From Toxotes chatareus (lineage: Eukaryota; Chordata; Actinopteri; Toxotidae): a stretch of 64,000 bases of DNA. This document shows positions 23,573 through 36,100 of the stretch, one piece after another. The position numbers were made by a program, and so were the translations under genes. Within the stretch, counting starts at the first letter, position 1; every line of letters begins with the position of its first letter. Below the pieces are notes generated by a model. The model was given only the letters and a program-made list of their open reading frames with translations, searched no databases and was not told the DNA's origin. Location of the stretch: contig CM028892.1 in assembly GCA_016801885.1 (NCBI GenBank), forward strand, positions 6,084,114 to 6,148,113, in the 5' to 3' direction.

Positions 23573-26500
23573 CAAATGAGCTATAAGAAAAACACATTTC
23601 AGCTACATCAAATTACATATTACATTAAAATACATTTCTGTATTTTGTGCTTTTTTTCTCCTGTGAAATACTTGACAGTTTTTCCTCTTTAAGCCTCCAA
23701 AGATTATTCAAATGAATCTGAGAAGAGAGAGTCACTCTCACAAGATGGAACTGCTCACAGCTCATGGACGTGTGCAGTGTCCGACAACTTGATATTGATT
23801 CACTTTAAGAGCAGAGAAAGTTAGGCAACCACAGGCTTAGACTGCATGCTCTTTCCGCTCTTAATTTTTTTGTTGTTTGGACAACAAGTATTCACAGACA
23901 GAAACACAAATAGACACTTGGTCGTTGCAAACAAGCCATGCTCTGTGTTTCTGGCACTCCCCCAGCTTTAGTTCTATCAGAAACTATCACGTCTCAGAGC
24001 CAGTGCAGTTACAGTTTGGTCTGTTGGTAAGATTCAGCTCTTGGGGATGCTCCCTGCTGTGGGAATTCACCGTAACAGCACAAAATCCTTAGCAACATGT
24101 TAAATAACACGCGGGGAGCATTATAATAATCCATCTGTGGGAATTAACATGCCCTCCAGGGTGCATTCAAACAGAACACAACTGATGCAGGTGGAGGGTG
24201 GAGAAGGATGCAGCTGTAAGCAGACTTCAGCGGAAATGTTGGTGTAGAGGCCTTTACAGGAAGATGTGTCATGTGAGATAAACTCAATGAGCTGGACTGT
24301 CCTGTCACTAACAGTTAATTTATTTAATTGCAGACGTGCCTCATGTGCATGCTTATAGGCTTTTGTTCGTGAGCAGTTTTCTTGATGTGCCTGTTTAGAA
24401 ATTTCACTGTGGTTTCCTCAGATGTACAGTATAAACGTTATGACTGGCCGTGTGGACTTTGACCTCCTCTCATGGAGCATACAGTTCAAATCTTTTTCAG
24501 CCAATAGGAAAAGTTTGCCACCTGAAAACAGAGAGCAAGTTGAGCTCTGCTGGAAAAAAAAAATGCAAATGCTCCGTCTCTGTGAGAGAGAAGCCTGAGG
24601 AGTACATAGAGATGGATAACAGTATCTGGCTTCCTTACTGCTGTTTTTGTTATTTATGCTTTGGTTGTTTAGTGGCACTGTAGCGTTTGAAGCCAAAGGA
24701 TGGCACAAAAAAAATGCCAGTCACAGACTGATACTGTTGAATTTTAAAGGAAATCCTTGCCTTGATCAGCTTGAAGTTTTATTTGCAGCACTGTTCAATT
24801 GGTAGTTTATTGATTGAAGCAGTATTTTCAGGGAGGCATCAGTTACCCCACTCATTTTGAATGGACTCAGTTTGAAACTTCTAATATCATGTAAAAGGTG
24901 CTAAAAGGCTTTTCATTTGATATTCTGAAGCCTGCCAAAACTCTGCTTGATCCCTAAATTGAGAATTATAAAAGCATACCCAGAATTTATTTATTTTAGT
25001 AATTATGCCTGGAATTTAATCGCATCTTGTTTTTTTTGTTTTTTTTTGTAATACAAATCAGTCGTTTTCTACCAAAGACATCTGACAGAAATAATGTCCA
25101 CAAGCCAATTAGACTAAAAATATCCACCGGTCATGGTGTAAATTGTCCTATTGCTGAAACACGGCAAGAATGCAAAGAGTGATTGTGGATTCATTTGGTA
25201 TGGGGAGAAGACAGTAGTGGCAGAGAAATCTTTAATAAAAGATAGGCATCTTCTAACTTTACATGGGTGGTTTCAGAACAGGAGAGGAATGAAGAAGAGC
25301 TCTGTGGCCTCAAATACGTGCAGAAAAATAAATATCAGCATTAATTAACGTTCTTTTTTCTTTCATGTTTTTACTACTGTTGATGCCATGTAAAGTTTCT
25401 GATTTTTAACATAATTGTGTACATATCATATGACTCCTAACCCAGAGGAGCGAGTGCGTGTTTCAACTTGGCCATTGGGTGACTCTTGGGTGAAACATTT
25501 CTCACGGTAATATAACACATTTCCCGTGGTGGTGTGGAAGGACATGTTAGCTGCGCTGATTCAAACAATAAATTGCTTGATAGTGGTGTTGAGAGAGGGC
25601 ATGAAATGGTTTATTCATGACAGAAAATTTCTACTGCTGCTCACCTTGGACCTCTGGATTCGGCTGGCAAGGAAAATCAAGAGAGCTTGAGAGCAAAATA
25701 AGAGAGAGAGGTGGGGTGGGAGCGTAAAGAATAATAATGTGCCATATGAATAAATATTTTAAAAACAAACACTGAGCTAAGCTGTGGAATGAAACGCCCA
25801 AAGGCAATTAAATCCAGGAAAGAGAGAGGGCAATTAATTTTGTTTATCAGTGATGTATAACTTTTATATGGGCTCATGAGGTTTAGAAAAGTCCCTGTTA
25901 TCTGATTTTTATGATGCATGTTTTATTCAGATGCACATTTGTGGCTTTGTGGCCTCTGTGAATGTCCAGCTGCTAAGTATATGAATTATGTGCTTTTAAA
26001 GGAAGTAACTGCCTTGAGATCCTGGCTGGAGCTGCATGAATTTTTCTCCTTGCCAGCTGCTGTGTCCTCTATTCAGATAGTCACTGTGCGTATCTTTTGA
26101 TTAGCCAGCCAAGAGTAGATTGCATGAAGCAAATATTTAACTAGCAAAAATCCTGAGAAGACGGTGAGAGTGTGAAAGTGTATAGAGAAAAAGTCAGATC
26201 CACTGTGTAGTTTTCTCCGTCCTGGATGCTGTTAGAGAGATGATATCGGAGTTTATCAAACTTTAGAATCCGGCAGCCCTAAAAACTTTTTTTGTAATGT
26301 TAAAAGTGAAAATGCAGAGTTTGAAAATACAAAAATAAGTATTCACAAGTAAATACTGGTGTAGTATTTCATTTTCTATATATCACAAGATTTCCTTATT
26401 TTTAAGTTTACTCCTTTCCATGTTTCCTACATGGATCATCGGCTTTAGCCTCCGGTCTTTTAGCATGATATGTTGTATGTAACTTAGCCATCAAGTGGAT

Positions 26501-29364
26501 GAATTGCAGTTCTCTGTTGGTATTTAAATATGCCATTCAGCTGTTGTGAACTTCTTGAATGTCATGAAAGTTTCTCAAACCAGACTCTTCGTGTAAGATT
26601 TTAATATTTTCAGCCTTGCTTTTTGCTTTTGAGTGCAGACTTTGCAGCTCTGAACCCTGTTGCAGTAGAGACAGTAGAGGAGAGGACAGATGAGTTGAAA
26701 GGGAGCAGGAAGTTGAGTGTGTTTGATTATTACTGTCTTGTTTTCTTGCATGCTGCCCTCACCCTGCTCTGTAATTGAGAAATGTAATAAAAATCTGGCA
26801 GTGTGTTTTGTAAGATCCTGGATTTATGGCCAGTTTCAGTAGATAGTGGATTTATTTGGAAAGGTCAAATGAGGTTGCAGCATGTAAATACAGTGCCGGG
26901 TGCTGAGTGGTGCAGATATCTATAACCTTTCAGGACTCATATGTGCTGCAGAAACAAGATATCACCAAAATAAATGTGGCCCCAATTTAAAGTCAAAATC
27001 AAAGTTTCCTTGTGCAACAAAATTATTATGAAGTGTATTTTCTACCTGGAGCATCCATGAAAAGTCTCTGATTAAATGATCAATCATGGTGCGTTCATCA
27101 GTATCGCTCTGGCTCAGGAAACCAGTACAATGCCTCAAAATACAAATAATAGTTATTTCTTCACAAGTTGAGGACATGAAAGAGAGAGAGACATGCAGCA
27201 GTGTTGCAAAGTTAAATATGGAACAGTTCAAGAGTAATATTTGTTATATTTGATACTTGGATGGCTGTGATTTTAGTTGTAGTCACAAAGATGTTGCATC
27301 TTTGCATTTCCTGATGGAAAGTAATTTGTTCTTTGGCATTTTTCGCGATTTGCTGAGAAAAATTCTCAAGCAGTAACCTTCAGCTGTCCCTCAGTTTTAT
27401 TTTTTTTTATGAGGAATGACAGCTTCTTGACATGTTTCCATGAAATAAGAAGCTACAAAGAGAGACACACTTTGTTCCAGACGACTGAAAAAAAAAAAAA
27501 AAACATTTTTTTTTTTATCTTAACCACTGGTTTAAAGACCTGAGTGGTTAACTGTCGGTCATCCCGATTTTTTAGTAACATCAAAAGACCATCTCATACT
27601 TCAAAGATTGTTTTGATCTTGAGAACAAGATTTCGACCTGATGAAACCAGGATAATAGACGTAGCCAAAGGACTTGAACAGATAGCAGTACTGGTCTGTA
27701 GCATTCTTGATCTGCTGAGGAGTTCTTTACCTGTGAGACCGCGGATGCTGCCGGCAACAAAACTATTCAAAACTTGTGCTCCAGCCTTTCAGAGCCTTTC
27801 TGGTGGAAGCGTGTCCTATTAAGTCAACTACGCACTGAAGCAAGTGTGTGTGAGTCCTTGAATGATTTCGGGCGAGTGCTATTAATCAGAAAATTGGATC
27901 AATCAGGAAGTGGTCTGAGGATAAGGACGTCCTCAAGGGGATTTAAAAAGAAAACGTGATCTCAAGAAATGTAGCTATGTAGTAACTCACAGAGGGAACA
28001 ATGGATGCTCCTTTCTTCGTAATACATCTGGTGAATGGGCACAGACGTTACTCAAGGAGACTAAAAGTAGAAAGAAATCAGAAAGAAAAAGCTTTCATTA
28101 AAGGTAGTTTCATTGGTGAAGAAATCAGGGACTATTCATGTAATAAACAGCACTTTGATGCAACCTGAACAAACGGTGGTGATCTCAGAGAGCAGGCAGG
28201 TAGTTCATGTTTTTTGAGTGCAGTACTGTTCATCACTTTTCTAAAGCAGAACGTGATTTTGGTCATTTCAAACTTTGTGACGTTGGGTTCAACTCAGCTT
28301 CAAAGCTGTTTGCATGTTGCTGTTAAACTTTGAGACATGCTAATAGTCAGCTGTACAGTCGGTCCAGTGGTCTGTCCTGAACTGAATTGAACTGAAGGCA
28401 GTGTAGAGAGGTCTGTACAGTGCACATTTAGAATTACAAAGGTTCTTTTCTTCTTTGGTAATTCAGGTGGTTTGAACACAAGCAGCATATATTTTCTCCC
28501 GACCTGGACAGACGAATGATGAGTTTCATGGTAGAAATAAGTGTTTGTTTTGATTGTACTCTGAGTTACTGGCAGACTGTTTAATATTTCTGTCCTCCAG
28601 CTCTCCTGCTGCATAATCAAACTAGCACCATCTGTTGTTCATCACCATACGCGATGTCAGAAGAAGCAAAAAAAACAAAAAACAAAAAACTCCCGAATGT
28701 CAGAAATGCTGGAACACATTTAGTAAGCCTCTCCACTCCCAACCTACCTGCCCTCATTGATGTAGCAATTTCACACAAAAATACAATAATAGCACATGAC
28801 CCAGGCCATCCACTCCACTGTCACTTCACAAAAGTCCCCCCTGGCAACTGATGCAGAGGGTTCAGGTGCAAAAGAGCCTATTTCTGCAGAGGCTTTGCCC
28901 TGCCTGGGCCATAGAAATTCTTAAGAGTGCCTTTATAATTGAAGATTTAATGTACGGTTTTCACATTTTAGCAGCATCACAGTGGGTAGAGTTAAAGTCC
29001 TTAACACACTTTGAGATATTCCCATTTGAACTGGTGTACTCAGAGGCATATAAAATGATTTAACAGCAAACTCAGCTCCTCTGCAAATGCATAAATTTCA
29101 TTTTTTTGTGGTTTAAGAAAACCCAACCAAATGCTGAATGAACATGGACAACTACCTCAAGGCCAGAGGGTATTTTTGATTATCATGACGGATAAATGAA
29201 TCGTGTAGTGTGTAAAACATAAAAAAAATGTTTTGCAATGATATAAAACAGAAAATAATCCTTCTTTCATTTGAGAACCAGCAAATATTTAGGAATTTGT
29301 TTGAGAAATTACTTGAAAACAATTAATGCCTGATCAAATTGGTGAATTTTCTGTTGATCTACTT
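23573..29364. other. Non-coding; A/T hairpin and one CpG-enriched stretch
   Basis: No gene recognised. A run of 16 A, then CA, then 11 T (27488-27516) could fold on itself. The stretch 27540-27960 has more CpG than its surroundings and two overlapping plus-strand frames (92 and 61 codons) without known motifs. On the minus strand, 25645-25663 is a 19-base segment with a strong acceptor (TTTTCCTTGCCAG) and an AAG/GTGAGC donor, but this is too short to trust. A short exon-like segment at 23980-24026 has a weaker acceptor. GT-rich and T-rich runs lie at 25031-25048. Confidence 0.45.
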
Positions 29365-29480
29365 GTTTAAAGCAATAAGTCAACATCTGGGGAAATGTGT
29401 TTTTTTTCTTTCCATCTCTTAGCTTACCTCAGCACAAAGACTTAAAATTTATTCCTCTCAGAACATCAAAGCAGAATTGG
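29365..29480 (+). repeat. Deleted fragment of a teleost interspersed repeat
   Basis: AAGTCAACATCTGGGGAAAT followed by TTCTTTCCATCTCTTAGCTT and then GCACAAAGACTTAAAA resembles a very common fish repeat. In full copies, GTCAACATTTTGGGAAATA is followed by a CTTTCTTGCTGAGAGTTAG part and ends in TTAGCTTAGCATAAAGACTG. The middle portion of the full element is missing here. A possible reverse-oriented piece of the same family lies near 55520-55550. Confidence 0.4.
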
Positions 29481-30134
29481 TAATACATTTATTTCTGAAT
29501 GTTTACACTGGCTGTGTTCATTATGGAGAGGGAACGTGTCACAGTGCGATTGCTCTTTTATGTGTATTAAATAGATTTTAGATGACAATAAACCCGCACA
29601 AGGCAAAAGCTATACTAGGCCGTAGTTTCTTACAGTACAGACAATAAGCACCTGTGAGTACATGTAGGATAATTCCTGTTTTTGCTGAAGGATCGCAGCT
29701 CACTTAGTCAAACACTTTACCTTTTCTACCCTGCATGACAGAGAACTAAATACTATCTCTTGGCTTTACCTGTTTCACCCCTCTCCTGCCCTGACTAATT
29801 GTCCTGTTAACCTGGTAAAAACAGGCACAGCCTGACACTCTGCCCCTGTTTGTGGACACGGTACAAATGAGTTTTTCGATGTCCGAAATGCCCTCCACTG
29901 CTCTGATAGCTGCATGGACTGTAGCGTGCTCCTCCTAGTCTCCCCAGGGGCCAAACAAACTTATCTCAACCAAGCTCACCCTCCACAGCCATACAGTATT
30001 TTGATGTTTGTGGATAGTGGAAGTAAACTAGTCCATCACAGCTGGACACAGTGATACACAGAGCACAGGTACGGATCAGGGAAGCTGAAGATGTACAGTA
30101 CATGATGTACATTTTGTTATTTGGAATTTTTATG
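29481..30134. other. Non-coding spacer
   Basis: No gene recognised. A 42-base minus-strand segment (29770-29811) has an acceptor-like CTGTTTTTACCAG and donor CAG/GTAAAG and is open for 14 codons, but it is too short to support. Confidence 0.4.
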
Positions 30135-30297
30135 AAGATACTTAGTAAAATTTCAAATAACTTTATTGAAAATGATGTGCAGCGTAGCAAATGATGTACT
30201 AGAAATTACATGTGAAGTTAATGGAAATTATTACATTTATTTTGTTTAAAATTAGTAAAATTATGTAAAAAAACCTTTTATGTGGAAACACATTTAG
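30135..30297 (+). repeat. Local duplication, copy A
   Basis: Bases 30135-30215 align without gaps to 30718-30798, with about 72 of 81 identical by hand count. The shared core is TAACTTTATTGAAAATGATG and ends ATTACATGTGA. A second block, CCTTTTATGTGGAAACACAT (30274-30297), recurs at 30950-30973 with one mismatch. The order and strand of the two blocks are the same in both copies. In this copy the blocks are 58 bases apart. Confidence 0.7.
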
Positions 30298-30717
30298 TTA
30301 TTACCACAGGAACCATTGAGAGATACTGAGGCAAAAAAAAAAGAAAATGAAATGGACTTCTTTTCTGGAAATAGCTTAATGTTTGGTCATTTAGTGTGCA
30401 AAGTGCCCATGTCCTTCCATGTTCCCTCCATAGATAAAGACACGTAGTTAAAGGCTAAGATGTTTTACCTCCAGAAAAATAAAAGTCCATAATAAGGAAG
30501 CAGGGTCTTCACTTATTATCTCTACTTATGTGAGTCCCAGCCTCTGAAATATTGACTGGAGTAATACATGTTTTCTGTTGGCTCATTTTACCATAGGTCA
30601 TTAATGCGAGATATATTCTTTACTATCAGGGCCTCATTATACAAAAAGACATTAACTGTGATAGATGTTAAATTCAATGGAGTGATTACATTTTATATTC
30701 CATGTTTAAAAAAGAAT
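30298..30717. other. Spacer between duplicated segments
   Basis: AT-rich sequence with a 10-A run (about 30333-30342). The part just left of 30718 may be weakly related to the sequence left of 30135, which would make the duplicated unit longer than the clear core. Confidence 0.4.
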
Positions 30718-30973
30718 AAGATACTTAATAAAGATTAAAGTAACTTTATTGAAAATGATGTGCAATGTAGCAAATTATGGACTAGAAATTACATGTGATG
30801 AACTATTATCTTTTAACCATATAACTTTAACAACAGGAGTGAGTTGGGCACATTCTTGGTGTTTTCTTGGTGACATGCACATCAGTACAATTTCCATAGG
30901 TAGCTCTCTAACATGCACACTCTAAAATTACATGTGTAAACACATCCAGCCTTTTATGTGGAAACACACTTAG
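30718..30973 (+). repeat. Local duplication, copy B
   Basis: This is the second copy of the blocks described at 30135-30297. Here the two blocks are 151 bases apart, about 93 more than in copy A, so one copy has gained or lost sequence between them. The offset is 583 bases for the first block and 676 for the second. It is either an old tandem duplication or two insertions of one unnamed repeat. Confidence 0.7.
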
Positions 30974-33900
30974 ATGCTCCCACTGGAGCTTGAGAGGGCC
31001 ATTAAAGGTACCACTTATTCCTCCTTATGCCAGGTGTTTCATCAAAATACTTCACTTGTTATCAATATCCAGGACCTTACGAGCTACTGTTCATGTTTAT
31101 CCCTTTTTCTTATGACACAGGAATTCAATAATGATGTAGATTCCGAGGCAAAAACAGTGTAATGCAGAAATAGATGCTAAATTTCGCTCTAATCTATTTT
31201 TGTATGAAGGGAAAACAGAAGGACACTTTGTACCCTTAATGACCATACATCAAGCAATTTCCATATATATTTATACACACCATTAGTCGTAGACCTAAGT
31301 ATTGGCATAAAATAAATAATCAAAGATTGTATTTGCAGAAAAAAATCATCTGAATTTGTAGCACCCTCAGTATTGAACACGTTTGTCTTCCTTCCTGGAC
31401 AGACAATATTAATGCCCCAAACATTGGCTTTTCAGATCAGTCTAATTTCACACCGTCATTCTAAGTCGGAAGAAGGAGCCGTCAAACACAGCAAGGCTAA
31501 TATGTTGTTTCTTCTCTAATGGCTGACTGCTAGGCTCAGATCTGAGCACCTTTTGAAGTTGTGCTTCCCTTGAGTTGATAAGTGTGACTAACAACCAACA
31601 GCAGGTTGCCACTGAGGAACAGCAATATTGTTAAAAGTAATAGAGGTGTTATCTCACTAATGCACTTCATAGTTTACAACGGTTGGAAGGAGTGGGAGGT
31701 GGTGAGGGCAACAGCTGATGCCTGTTAGCTGCATTTCTCACAGCCGCTACTCAAGAAGACGCTTGTGGTATTTTATGAAGCTGCAGCTTGTCTCACGCTC
31801 ACTGTTTATTGAGGAGAAATGAATTGCACAACAGCAGCACCGTGCCTAATGAACATAAATCATAAATGATGACTTGGGAGCCAAACTGAATTATATGGAG
31901 CAGCATCAATCCCAGGCTTTTGTGGGGTCGCAGGTTCTTGAACCCATATTCTCCAGATTTAAAGTAGCTAATAAGTTTCTGGTTTCAATACTGCAGAGAA
32001 ATATGACGTAAATCAGATATGACTGGGGAGGAAATGGGGCTTGTGGAGTACCAGAGCAGAGATGGAAAGTTGTTATAAATGCAGTGTGGAATATTTTGGA
32101 TGTCATTATGTAAATCCTTATCTGGAGAAAATTGTTTCACAAAATGTACTTTCTTTCTTCTCTCTGGATCGTACAACACTCGCAGCCACAAAGAAGAACA
32201 AACCCCTTAATATTCCAGATGCTGCCTGTGTGAGCCTCCAAATACCAGCTGATAATCCACAGCTGAAAATCCTAAATGTACACAAGTCCAGAAACACCAG
32301 CCATGCATCTCTTCAGTTATATAAACTAAACTCTGTACTATGTGGTCATATTCGACTGCTTTGGCTGTGTGGCTCATGTTTGCTCTGTGCTTTCTGTGAC
32401 TTTGCTGTATTAATAATTTCTTGATAAATATTCAGTAGCTACTTTGAATTAGTCATCATTATTTTAACGAAATTAGCAAGACTGATTAATGCTTTGATAT
32501 TAATATTGTATATTTGTATTTTTTTTCTCTGAAATGGGAAGATAATGGCAACCGGACCTAAATTTAGATGTGTTTGTAAGATATTTTTCAAAAACAAAAT
32601 CAGTCTTGCAGAACCTGTAGATATTCCACTGATGGTTATTATAAACCTCATCATGTCAACCCTGGAGATCCATATCCTTGAGCCTAAGGATATTGATCTT
32701 CAAGGTTGGCATGATAGGTTTATAATAAGTTTGACAATCCACCTGATCCCTTGGAAATTACGTTTACAACGGTAAATCTGTTTTGATAGAATCATAATAT
32801 TGCCTGGATTAGGCTTTTATCAACATAACAAGGAAACACATGAACATGTCTGTATAAACGTCCAGTGCACAACACATAACTCTTTTTCTTTTACCTTGAG
32901 CCAGGGCTTGTGTTGTCTAAACCTAACCACATACACTTAAAAGAAAAAAAACAAAACACCAACAGATGTTTTAGGAATTGGTGTCTTCCTTGCTTACAAG
33001 GAAAAAAAAAGCAAAATTCATGGATTAATGCTGTATTCACCACTGATTTTAAATGACAGGTGCAAGTCCAACCTCTGACAGACCTTGGCTCATCAAACAC
33101 ATTTAAATTAATACTCACAGACTTTTTAAATCACCGCTTATTCAAATAAATACTCTTTATCCGTGCCTGCTTTTTCACTCTTTTTCACTGTAGGCTTCCT
33201 GATTAGCTGCCTGTCTCAAACCTCCTGGTCTTCAGCTCCTGTGTATAGGTGAGGCTGTGTGTGGCGAATGAGGCTTGAGGATCACATCCCTGCCTGAGTA
33301 TGTTGACTATGATTAATGACCGAGAGGGAGGTTAAAGCAGTGATTACACACCAGCTGGCATGCCTCCACTTTTAACATCAGCCCCTCTTCACCTGTGTCT
33401 GGGGGGAAATCTATCTCTCATACTGCTGTAATCTGCAAAGAGAGGAAAGGAGAGAAGGTGAGATGGTGGGATAGAAAAAAAATTCTCTTGTGCCTTTGTA
33501 CTGTGCAAAGACAGAATTGCAACCATCCCTCAAACAGCAGTTGTCCAATCATAGCTTAGCAAGTAAGCAGCGCAGGTCTTTTTTAGCCTTTACAAAACCA
33601 CAAACATGAGAAAAAGTGCAAGCAGTGGTTTTTATCTGCTCTAATGTAAGCTGAAATTGTGAGCATGTCTGGGTAACTAGCTTAATTCCTTGGAGTGAGG
33701 CCAAGGAGAACTGACCATGGTAGTTTGTGGAGTTAGTTTACAAAAAAAAAATGTGCCAGTGACAGTTGTCATTTCAGCCAGCATAACTGATGTTTGTCGG
33801 GTAGAAATGACAAGCTTACATCTGTCTACATCTGTCTGACATGTTTTTTCAGCAAACACTATGAATTTTAAGAGGTAAATCTGCCCCCTTTTATCTTGTA

Positions 33901-35000
33901 AAACTGCACATGTGACGAGCGAGAAACGAAAACTTGACAGGCGTAGCATCAGTGACTAGCTCCGTGGAGCTTAGTGAACGGTAAATTCAAGGGTAGGTGG
34001 TTAGGGTAAGTGGAGACAAAGGGAAATATTGCAAATGTTGAGGGGTTTTTGGCTTCAGTTAATTTATATGAAGGTTTTAAAAATACTCAGTTCACTGTAA
34101 TATTTGTAATATAAACCTCATTTGTGATACAGAGATATAGAGCAGTAGATTTGTGAGTGCAGAGATAAGGACACTTGACAGAGCTTTTCCATAATTAGTC
34201 TTGTTCACTTGTTCAGCTCAACTTGATCAATGTGATTGATAATTCCCACATCAGAGCAGTCTTCTGGCTGCTGTTCCCATGGCAACCATATTTCTAGCCA
34301 GCCATTTATGTCTGAGCTCATTCGTGTCTTTAAAATTATTTTGCCGTGTACAGAACATGTGTGCACGCCCCGTGTCAGAGAGTGTCAGGAAGATAGTTGT
34401 CTGAGAACTTCCTGTTGCAAATGGATTGAAAGGTTTAGGGGGTTTTTTTGTTCAGTGTTGTGTTGACAGTGGGTCTCCCTGCTGGCTCAGTGATCCACAT
34501 CGGATGTGGTCATTTTGGTTTGGTCATGTCACCCTCTTCTCCTCTTGTCATCCCCTCAAACTTTCTACAATAATAGAGGCAAAACAAATTCCAAAACATA
34601 TCTATCTGTAGGTACAACTCTGCTCTACAGAACAAATATGAGATCATAACAGTTTCCCTGTTGTATATATTTTTATCTTGTTATCAACACAGTATCTTTA
34701 CAGCGTGAGAGGTCATTCCTGACCTTCATCATTCTGAAATAACAGTACTGAAAAATAATCTTAACTCAACGGCCACATCTCATGTGCTTAAAAGCCCCAG
34801 AATAACTTAAAACCTTTATTTTACACCTTTCATTTTCAGTATTCTTGTTGAAATGAATTGATTCAAAGTTACTAGATATGCCCTAATAAAACCCTTATTT
34901 TTATCACAACAAACCATGACACTAACTTACTCTAACTTAAGGCATTTACTCTGAAGCTGATCTGTTTTGTTTGAGTCACCTAAAAAGCGTATAACTAAAA
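30974..35000. other. Non-coding, AT-rich
   Basis: No gene recognised. Open frames up to 127 codons (32041-32424) have no domain. The stretch 31795-31910, with AATGAACATAAATCATAAAT, is complex and homeodomain-site-like, as in many conserved non-coding elements, but this is only an impression. Short A runs lie at 32944-32950 and 33001-33009. Confidence 0.5.
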
Positions 35001-35442
35001 TGTGTGCAGTCAATAAAATCAATAAAAATGTTTATATGGAGAGATAACAGAGCAGAGCCTGCCACGAGAAATGAATTCACATCATGTCCCTCCACTGAAT
35101 GCTCCCCTTTCTCTGTCAGTGATTTACACAAGCGCGACATGTATAAGCTGAGGAGGAGCAGGAGCAGGGAACAGCAGCGTAACAGGAGTTTGACAGTCAC
35201 TCCCTCCCTCCTCCTCTGCACCCATCCCGCCTCCCTCCAGCCTCCCCCCAACCCCGGTCATTCTCAGAAGAGTTGTCCCCTGCCCATTGGCATGTGGATG
35301 TGTATAATGGAGATGGATGGTGGCTGGCTCTGCCACACCGTGGAACAGACGGACTCCTCCCTAAACGCCTGTCTGCCAGCCTCCATCAGTCTCCCTCCGA
35401 CAGCCCCCCGGAATAGAGCCCAGGCTCGATACTGGCCTGCTC
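35001..35442 (+). other. GC- and C/T-rich segment, possible first exon
   Basis: This stretch is clearly richer in C, G and CpG than its neighbours. It is open on the plus strand for 160 codons (35004-35486) and also open in parts on the minus strand. It ends GGCCTGCTCAG followed by GTGTGTGTG, which can be read as a donor but is also the start of a GT microsatellite. The encoded peptide is Pro/Ser/Arg-rich and unrecognised. A 5' untranslated first exon or a promoter-proximal region are options. The two short exon-like segments at 35789 and 36075 lie just downstream in the same orientation. Confidence 0.22.
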
Positions 35443-35471
35443 AGGTGTGTGTGATTGTGTGTGTGTGTGTT
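35443..35471 (+). repeat. Imperfect GT microsatellite
   Basis: GT dinucleotides interrupted once by GATT. Directly follows the CAG at 35440-35442. Confidence 0.75.
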
Positions 35472-35788
35472 CTTTTAAAAGACTGACACGTTATTAACAT
35501 ATTTTGCTTTGAACAGTTCAAGACTGGAAACATTCTGAAAGTGGCATCAAGAGTGTGTTTGACTGGACAAATTTCAGCTTTCGGTGCTGATGTCTTGTGA
35601 AATTTTGGAAGGAAATCAAGCAACAAAATCAACATTCACAACAAGAAGTAATGCCAAAGTAACCCGGGGTAAAAAAAAAAAAAAAAAACTGCAGCAAGCT
35701 CTCTCCAAAGAGATATCCCACAATCCTTTGGGGGCTTGTACAGTTATTGTTGTTGCTCTCCTCTTACACCTTGCTTCTCCCTCTTCAG
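35472..35788. other. Spacer with 18-A run
   Basis: Contains AACCCGGGGT followed by 18 A (35671-35688). The end is pyrimidine-rich and leads into the acceptor at 35788. Confidence 0.5.
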
Positions 35789-35837
35789 CTGTTTTCCGGA
35801 GCCTATAGTTCTGTAGAGACTTGAACCGTGCGAGTAG
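35789..35837 (+). other. Candidate non-coding exon, 49 bases
   Basis: A long pyrimidine tract (CTTGCTTCTCCCTCTTCAG) precedes the segment and TAG/GTATGTG follows it. All three frames contain stops and there is no ATG, so it could only be an untranslated or lncRNA exon, or the end of a reading frame. It gains a little weight from the next exon-like segment 240 bases further on. Confidence 0.22.
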
Positions 35838-36074
35838 GTATGTGGGGATATACGATGTTCGAGTGTGTGTTTATATAGGTGTCTACAAAGGCTGTATTAT
35901 CTCCTGGTTCCTTGTGCATTTGTGCCTTTGTGTTCTCTTTGTCTGGTAGGGTTCGTACCAAATGCTGTGAAGTTCAATCACTATGCGGTCCAAGCACTGA
36001 CACTTAGTCTTGTTTAATTAAGCTGCTGGATCAATAAACTCTTTGATTTCTCCCCCTTTTTTTCTCCTGCCTAG

Positions 36075-36100
36075 AATGCCATCTGTTCACTGTGACTCAA
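36075..36100 (+). other. Candidate micro-exon with ATG, 26 bases
   Basis: An exceptionally strong acceptor, TCTCCCCCTTTTTTTCTCCTGCCTAG, is followed by AATGCCATCTG and, after 26 bases, a donor CTCAA/GTAAGA. It would begin a protein MPSVHCDS with one base carried out. A micro-exon holding a start codon is unusual. The alternative is an acceptor with the donor further downstream, reading through 36249 (68 codons, no known motif). Confidence 0.2.

Noticed and set aside
28100..28120. AAGGTAGTTTCATTGG resembling miR-196
   Set aside because: The match stops after about 11 bases and no hairpin is visible.
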